Part shown: positions 31,055 to 36,677 of the stretch, piece by piece | Position numbering within the stretch: position 1 is the stretch's first letter | Layout: every line of letters starts with the position of its first letter | Assembly: GCA_900095095.1 (NCBI GenBank) | Contig: FMBT01000614.1 | Span: 1 to 36,677 of the forward strand | Direction: 5' to 3' | DNA length: 36,677 nucleotides | Source of the DNA: Fragilariopsis cylindrus CCMP1102 | Taxonomy: Eukaryota; Bacillariophyta; Bacillariophyceae; Bacillariales; Bacillariaceae | Notes under the pieces: model-generated | Told to the model about the DNA's origin: nothing | The model's database searches: none | What the model saw: only the letters and a program-made list of their open reading frames with translations | Position numbers and translations under genes: made by a program

Positions 31055-31363
31055 ACAGGAGGACAAGAAGGAGGGCAGTGAGTCGAGTCGAGTCAGCCAG
31101 TCAGTCAGTCACAACGTTTCAAGTCACAATATAGTACTGCAGTATGTCGTAAAAATAATATAGGCAACAGTAGCTATATTGATATAATATGTAGGACCTA
31201 TATATGCATATGTTTTTAATTAATTTTAAATAAATTTAGATTACATGGTATTATATAGTAAAAGCAACCCTAATTATCTTGCACTGTACTGTACTGTACT
31301 AAGTACTGTACTATATATCGTGATAGAAATTGTTTTGCAAGTCGTTTAGAATTCATTTTATCA
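31055..31363. other. Spacer between convergent genes
   Basis: Contains GTCGAGTCGAGTCAGCCAGTCAGTCAGTC at about 31082-31110 and CTGTACTGTACTGTACTAAG at about 31286-31305, a tandem TACTG run. No coding sequence. Confidence 0.4.
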
Positions 31364-32728
31364 TCATGTTCGTTTTAGCACGGGCGTCGCAGTCGCTGTT
31401 GCCAGTAAATAGGATGCTTCTTTATATATCATTGGAAATTGATGTACATTACCATATTCTATTAAATATACCAATGATGTAAATAATGTATGACGGAGTA
31501 ATGGTAAAATCATTTGTGGTTGAATTTCATATAATAAACGTAATATTTTCAATGAATATCCTGTTCCATTAATATTTTTATTCCGCATTCTTGTCTCTGT
31601 GTTTTCAATATTATCCACAATACAACGTATAATATTCTTCCATATTGTACCATCCAACGGAATTTGTGGTCTTCGTTGTTGTTCTTGTTCGTCATCATCA
31701 TCAACAACGACTGGATAATTTTTCATGGAGGATGATACTTTTCCTAATGCATTTGCAAGGACACGTAATGCATGATTATGTAATATACCATTACCCTTCC
31801 CTTCTGGATGTTGATAGGACATTATTTGTTGTCGTTGTTCCGAAGAGTAACATGTGTTAATGTCATCGTCACGACGGTCATCATCATCATCTTTGCCAGA
31901 GTCGTTTTTGTTTTTGTTTTTGTTGACTTCGTTGTTTGGATTGTATTCTGATATCCACTCAAAAAGTGCATCCTTTTCTTCTTCGTAATCGTCGAAGTAA
32001 TCATCCTTGTATGATTCATCATTGTTTCCATTATTATTGTTTTCATTAGCACTGCCATTATTATTATCATTTTCAATATGTGGTGAATTACATATCATGG
32101 TTGCAAATATATATCGTAATCGTTCTTCCACAGAACCAAATGGACCACCATATATTAATATATAGGATACAATCTCTTCTGAATTATATAATCCTGATAA
32201 TCTTCTACCCTTTGTTAACATAATTAAACGTTGTAATCCAACACGATTTAAATCAATATCATGATTTGATAATAAATTTATACATTTATATATCGAATTG
32301 TCATTTGGTAATTCATCATATGTAATAGTAGTGCATGTAGGGCTAGTAGTAGTATAAGTTTGAGATAGTATTGTAGGCTGAGACGTTGCTACTGTTGTTG
32401 CTATTGTTGTTGTTGTTGTTGGGGATGAGGAGGATGAGGATGAGGAGTAGGAGTAGGATACAATATCGTCTATGTGCAATGGTAATGCTAACAGTTGATC
32501 AATATCATCAAATGATGAAGAGAAGGAATCCTCATCGTCGGTTATTTCACCAAATGTAGTAGTTTCATCTTGATTCGCAGTAGAAGTTTTCTCCATTGTC
32601 GTCGATGGCTCACGTCGCCGTACTCCTCTCAGTCGAAAACGTGAGAAAAAGCCATTATTGTTGTTTTGTCGTCGTCCATCGTTGTTGTTGTTGTTGTCGT
32701 TGTCGTCGTCGTTGGAAGTAGTAATCAT
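31364..32728 (-). CDS. Uncharacterised acidic, low-complexity protein with helical core
   Basis: Single-exon 454-residue protein, ATG at 32728. The first 150 residues are D/N, S and T tracts. A structured core follows: NSIYKCINLLSNHDIDLNRVGLQRLIMLTKG, SEEIVSYILIYGG, SVEERLRYIFATMI, then after an N/D/E insert LHNHALRVLANALGKVS and WKNIIRCIVDNIEN, TGYSLKILRLLYEIQPQMILPLLRHTLFTSLVYLIEYG. These amphipathic helices of about 15-20 residues with regular Leu/Ile look like armadillo/HEAT-type repeats, so a binding scaffold is plausible, but I cannot assign a family. No membrane helix or signal peptide. It ends in LKRT just before the TAG/TAA region. Confidence 0.7.
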   Translation of the reverse strand: MITTSNDDDNDNNNNNDGRRQNNNNGFFSRFRLRGVRRREPSTTMEKTSTANQDETTTFGEITDDEDSFSSSFDDIDQLLALPLHIDDIVSYSYSSSSSSSSPTTTTTIATTVATSQPTILSQTYTTTSPTCTTITYDELPNDNSIYKCINLLSNHDIDLNRVGLQRLIMLTKGRRLSGLYNSEEIVSYILIYGGPFGSVEERLRYIFATMICNSPHIENDNNNGSANENNNNGNNDESYKDDYFDDYEEEKDALFEWISEYNPNNEVNKNKNKNDSGKDDDDDRRDDDINTCYSSEQRQQIMSYQHPEGKGNGILHNHALRVLANALGKVSSSMKNYPVVVDDDDEQEQQRRPQIPLDGTIWKNIIRCIVDNIENTETRMRNKNINGTGYSLKILRLLYEIQPQMILPLLRHTLFTSLVYLIEYGNVHQFPMIYKEASYLLATATATPVLKRT

Positions 32729-33507
32729 TAGATATGTAGTGGCAGTAGTAGTAGTAGTATCGTCGTCACTTCTTTGTGGTTTGTGGAATGTTGATTCTTG
32801 ATTCTTGATATTTGATTCGAGGTACAGGTATGTTATGTTATGTTATCTTATCTTATCTTTATGTGTTGTTGATGCTTTTTTAGTTGTTTCAATGTAGGAA
32901 TGATAGTTGTTTTAATGTAGGAATGAATGATGCAATCAATCGGAAGAAGTACGATGTGTTGTTCTTGATCGTGGATGTCATACCGGTGAGTTAGTAGACG
33001 GTAGTCCTCATTCACACGCCATTACTGTAGGCGGGTTTTGCAATCGTGCATAGGCACTGGTGACATTAGATGAAGTGTGTTTCAACAAGTACATACCACA
33101 CCCGTGCAGTGCGTACACCGCTTCGCAATTTCGGCTCAAGCAATTTCTCTTCCTGCCTCATAAGAATGATTGGTTCTTAACTGATTTGATTTACGACTAG
33201 TTCGAATTGAATTGAATCGAATCGTGCGTGATTCATTTACAAAAATTCATGTAACAAAGCTTCGCCATAGTAAGGTTAGGGTTAAAGAATATCTTTCATC
33301 ATCCATCTGTCACCACAAACAGCAATCTTCAGTCATGCTGAATTCTCAAAAAAAAATTAAAAATATATCTTTCTGAACAGGTCGTTAGTGTTCTCGTTCA
33401 TAACACCTCCTCATAAAATCAAAAATCAATCGTAACAAACAATCGATCGTAACAAAAACGAACGAACAAATACTATTACTATACAAGAAAAGGAAAGAAA
33501 AGTCAAG
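32729..33507. promoter_or_regulatory. Divergent region upstream of the acidic protein and 6PGD
   Basis: About 780 bp. Contains TATGTTATGTTATCTTATCTTATC near 32829-32856 and an ATGTAGGAATGA near-duplicate (32892 and 32916). The last 100 bp before the 6PGD ATG are A-rich with two AATCGATCG/AATCAATCG units. No gene. Confidence 0.4.
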
Positions 33508-35176
33508 ATGTCAAAGTGTGACATCGGGTTATATGGACTAGCTGTAATGGGTCAAAATTTTGCATTAAATATGGCAGAACATGGTTTTAAGGTGGCTGTT
33601 TGCAATCGTTCACCAGCAAAAGTGGATACGACAGTGGCACGTGCCAAAGCGGAAGGTGATTTGCCATTAGAGGGACATAAGGATATGAAAGACTTTGTTG
33701 CAGCATTATCCAAACCACGTAAAGTCGTGATCTTAGTCATGGCAGGCAAACCTGTGGATGATACAATTGCTTTACTTAGTGAACACATGGAGGAAGGGGA
33801 TGTTATTATTGATGGTGGTAACGAATGGTTTCCTAATTCTGTCCGTCGTGCTACAGAACTGGAAGCGAAAGGTCTTCACTTTATTGGTATGGGTATTAGT
33901 GGTGGAGAAGAAGGTGCACGGAAGGGTCCATCTCTGATGCCCGGTGGTCCTCGTGTCGCATATGATTTAATTGAACCAATTATTATGAAATGTGCCGCAC
34001 AAGTGGATGGTGAACCATGTACTGGATATTGTGGTCCAATTGGTGCCGGTAATTATGTGAAGATGGTCCATAATGGTATTGAATATGGTGATATGCAACT
34101 TATTGGTGAATGTTATGATATTCTTAAGGTACGTTCATTACGTTACGCTGTCGTGCTTTCTTTGTTCGTGTTGGTAATGATACATTACAATACAATCCGT
34201 CGATCGATACACAGTCAACTAACTAAAATTTCATTTTCTTTCCTTCCCTATACCACCACGTCCTGCCTAACACTGTATCATAACAATACGACAACTCAAC
34301 ACATCACAACAATAGAATGTTATTGGTATGTCGAATCAAGATATGAGTAAATTATTTGCTGAATGGAATAAGACTGAATTAGATTCCTATTTGATTGAAA
34401 TTACATCAATAATTTTAGCAAAGAAGGATGATCAAGGTAATCCTGGTGAGGTTGTTGATTATGTTCTTGATAAGACTGGTATGAAAGGAACCGGTCGGTG
34501 GACGGTACAAGAGGCTGCAGAACAATCTGTCGCAGCACCAACGATTGCATCTGCATTAGATGCACGATACATTTCTGGACGGAAGGAGGAACGTATTGCT
34601 GCATCTAAAATCTTAAAGGGTCCATTAGATGATAAAGCAAATCAACAATTAAATGTTGATAAAGCTCAAGTCATCAATGATTTAAAAGCAGCATTATACT
34701 GTTCGAAAATTGCATCCTATGCACAAGGATTATCACAAATTAAAGCAGCATCCGATAAGAATAATTGGAATGTTGATTTAGCCTTATGTGCACAAATGTG
34801 GCGTGGTGGATGTATTATTCGTGCCAAGCTCCTCAAGGGTATCCATGATGCAGTTGTTGACGATCCAGAATTAAAGAACTTAATGGTTGATCCAAACTTT
34901 GCTGCTGAATTAAATTCACGTCATTTAGCATGGCGTAGAATTGTTACACTTGGTATTGCTAATGGTATTTCTGTACCATCAACATCTGCATCATTAGGAT
35001 ATTATGATCAATACCGTCGTGCTAATTTATCTGCTAATTTAATTCAAGCACAACGTGATTTCTTTGGTGGACATACCTATGAACGTACTGATAAGCCAGG
35101 TGTGTTTCATACATTATGGGATGACACACATAAAGATCTTGGCGACTTAGCTGGTCGTACTGCTGGTAATATTTAA
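33508..35176 (+). CDS. GND: 6-phosphogluconate dehydrogenase (decarboxylating)
   Basis: Oxidises 6-phosphogluconate to ribulose 5-phosphate and CO2 with NADP+, the second NADPH-yielding step of the oxidative pentose phosphate pathway. Exons 33508-34128 and 34316-35176; the intron starts GTACGT and ends AATAG. The join DILK/NVIGMSNQDM restores the family's continuous helix. 621+861 bases give 493 residues, the usual size. Visible features: GLAVMGQNFALNMAEHGF (NADP-binding glycines), CNRSPAKVD, the signature GISGGEEGARKGPSLMPGG, catalytic Lys in NYVKMVHNGIEYGDMQL, WNKTELDSYLIEIT, GMKGTGRWTVQEA, and the substrate-binding tail QAQRDFFGGHTYERTD. No leader is present, so cytosolic. It ends in GRTAGNI. 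The gene symbol follows bacterial/plant usage. Confidence 0.96.
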
Positions 35177-36047
35177 AAATTTCAGATACAATGCAAAGTA
35201 AATAAAACGTGGATAAGTTAGTTGAAAGAAGAAGAAGAAAAGATGGTCAAGAACAAAAAAGATTTGAGAAAAAGATAAAAAATTAATTGAATATATATAT
35301 ATAGGTCAACACTAATAATAGTAGGATATAGAACTTATGAGTACATAGTAATTTTATTACAGATATAAAACAATGACTTGAGGTAAAATTATATTATGTA
35401 CATGTAGTTCTAGCTAAGTATTGCCTTTCCTTGCCTTTTATTTATTAGTACACGGTAGAGTTATCACCCTACTGTACTACTGGTGGAAGATTTATCTTTT
35501 GTTTTGTTTTGTATCGATAACTTGATATTGGAAAAAATATTATTTTTACACTCTATACTGGAATTCTTCTTCTTAGTTCTTCTCCTTTGAAAGAGAAGAT
35601 ATGAAATATTTGAAAGAGAAGACATGAAAATTTCAGATCCAAAGAGAAATTGGCACTATCGCTCTCCTCGACAACCAAGCTGTTTACCTTGACGTGATCT
35701 CTTTTTAACGATACCAAATTTATTTTCTGTTTTGTTTTGTGTCGATAACTTGATCATTGAAATGTACCCTACGGTACGCAACGGAAAAAAGATCCTTTTT
35801 ACACTCTTTACTGGAGTTTTCTGCAATCTTTTATTGGCACTTTCGCTCTCCTCGACAACCAAGCTGTTTATCACTTTTCTTCATCCTTCACATAAAATAA
35901 AATATGAATCTGATCTTCTACAAGCAAGACAGCATATAACAGAACAACATCGCTCTATCTTTTACCATTATTAATCCGTACGGCAGTTTGATCTTTTACA
36001 GTTCCAATCCAAATCCAAATCTCCATCACCCTTCAATCATATTCATC
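35177..36047. other. Spacer with an imperfect duplication
   Basis: About 870 bp. TGTTTTGTTTTGT.TCGATAACTTGAT and TTTTTACACTCT.TACTGGA occur near 35500-35565 and again near 35729-35818. TTGGCACT.TCGCTCTCCTCG plus ACAACCAAGCTGTTTA occurs at 35650 and 35834. A smaller repeat, GAAAGAGAAGA.ATGAAA, lies at 35588-35627. No gene seen. Confidence 0.5.
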
Positions 36048-36677
36048 ATGATCTTTACCAAACACGCAACTCTGTTCCTCGTTTCTACATTCGGCATTAT
36101 TTCGGTTGGGGCGGTACGTGTGGAAAAACGAACGGGTAGAATATTAATATAGATTCGTTGTATCTCTAACTAACACGCATTATCCAACATGAACAAGCTA
36201 CTCATATCAGCAGCAGTAGCAGTAGCAGTAGCAGCAGCAGTAGCGCAGCAGCTTCCCGTCCGTTGCCCCTGTCAAATTTGTTCTGTTTTGTTTTGTGTCT
36301 TTATCGCTTCGGTCATACTCGTATCATCACGTTATAATCTATATATGTATTTCGTCCTTCGTCCCATCCTATCCCACACTTCGCATTGCATTTGAAATTG
36401 CAATCGCATGTTCGCTCGTATCTTATGATTACTTACTAACTTTTGGATTCTTTGGTTGCCGCCGTACATATATATATATACATTATTTCTTCTTCATCTC
36501 GTTTTATTTCATAGACGGTGGTGTGGTATTCGCGCCCTGGATAAGGGTGGTAAGAAGGGAAAAAGTTAGGGTGATCGTCGTGGACCCAATTTGGTTGACC
36601 GTAAAGCCTGCGTGTAAATTTGTTTAGCCAAACAATTAATATATGCGAAGGTGAAGATCCTGATGTAAGTAAACAGA
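36048..36677 (+). CDS. 5' part of a secreted-type protein gene, continues past the window
   Basis: ATG at 36048 opens a 22-residue signal peptide (TKHATLFLVSTFGIISVGA) that runs straight into a GTACGT donor at 36114, the donor type used in 6PGD. Near the window end, TTTAG followed by sequence encoding QTINICEGEDPD and then GTAAGT at 36664 looks like another small exon. A middle exon carrying LPVRCPCQI (about 36250-36280) is possible, but the joins are not decided. A separate ATG at 36189 opens an Ala/Val-rich frame that also resembles a signal peptide, so two alternative starts exist. Product unknown; probably secreted or plastid-bound. Confidence 0.4.

Noticed and set aside
1..36677. CRISPR arrays, operons or bacterial ribosome binding sites
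   Set aside because: The introns, targeting leaders and gene spacing are eukaryotic; the tandem repeats lack the repeat-spacer pattern.

Overview
The window is nuclear DNA of a microalga of the diatom/ochrophyte kind. This is inferred from AT-rich intergenic DNA, genes with short GT-AG introns (donors GTAAGT, GTACGT or GTACGG), N-termini combining a signal peptide with a TTA-F type cleavage motif (as in diatom plastid preproteins), a predicted thylakoid-lumen protein with a tripartite targeting region, and gene families typical of these algae (METE, TMEM14/FAX, FkbM methyltransferase, GH5-like glucanase). There are no operons. Most genes stand alone with 0.3-1.3 kb of AT-rich spacer, and several coding regions carry long poly-Q, S, D or N tracts.

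Layout. 1-385: last two exons of an unidentified gene (+). 735-2826: LRR protein (-), broken by several frame changes. 3410-3908: GroES/Cpn10-like protein (+), two frame changes. 4257-4562: small membrane protein (-). 4812-6257: WRN/RNase D-type 3'-5' exonuclease (-). 6413-8642: gene-free block bounded by 16-bp inverted repeats, with ~183-bp tandem repeats and a long hairpin, a candidate non-autonomous transposable element. 8899-9009: degraded fragment resembling the small membrane gene. 9585-10455: RMDN-like TPR protein (+). 11404-13039: SAM-dependent methyltransferase (-). 13491-15113: plastid-type protein with paired cysteines (+). 15394-15768: TMEM14/FAX protein (-). 16795-19084: three-exon GH5-like membrane protein (-). 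19991-21300: thylakoid lumen protein (+). 21870-22627: FAM133-like basic protein (-). 23895-26575: four-exon cobalamin-independent methionine synthase METE (-). 27863-28921: crotonase-family protein (+). 29214-29774: cysteine-rich protein (-). 30518-31054: truncated FkbM methyltransferase (+). 31364-32728: unknown acidic protein (-). 33508-35176: two-exon 6-phosphogluconate dehydrogenase (+). 36048-end: first exon(s) of a secreted protein (+).

The genes do not form one pathway. METE (methionine synthesis without vitamin B12) and 6PGD (NADPH from the pentose phosphate pathway) are core metabolism. The GroES-like, lumen, TMEM14 and two-cysteine-pair proteins point to plastid upkeep. Exon lengths of METE, 6PGD and the GH5-like gene sum exactly to whole codons, so those models are firm.

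The most notable signals are six copies of a 9-base word (ACGTTCTTC) in about 600 bp upstream of METE, including a 45-bp duplicated block; the bounded 2.2-kb element; and repeated single-base losses in at least six conserved genes. Those losses look more like residual deletion errors in a long-read assembly than biology, but this cannot be settled from the sequence alone.
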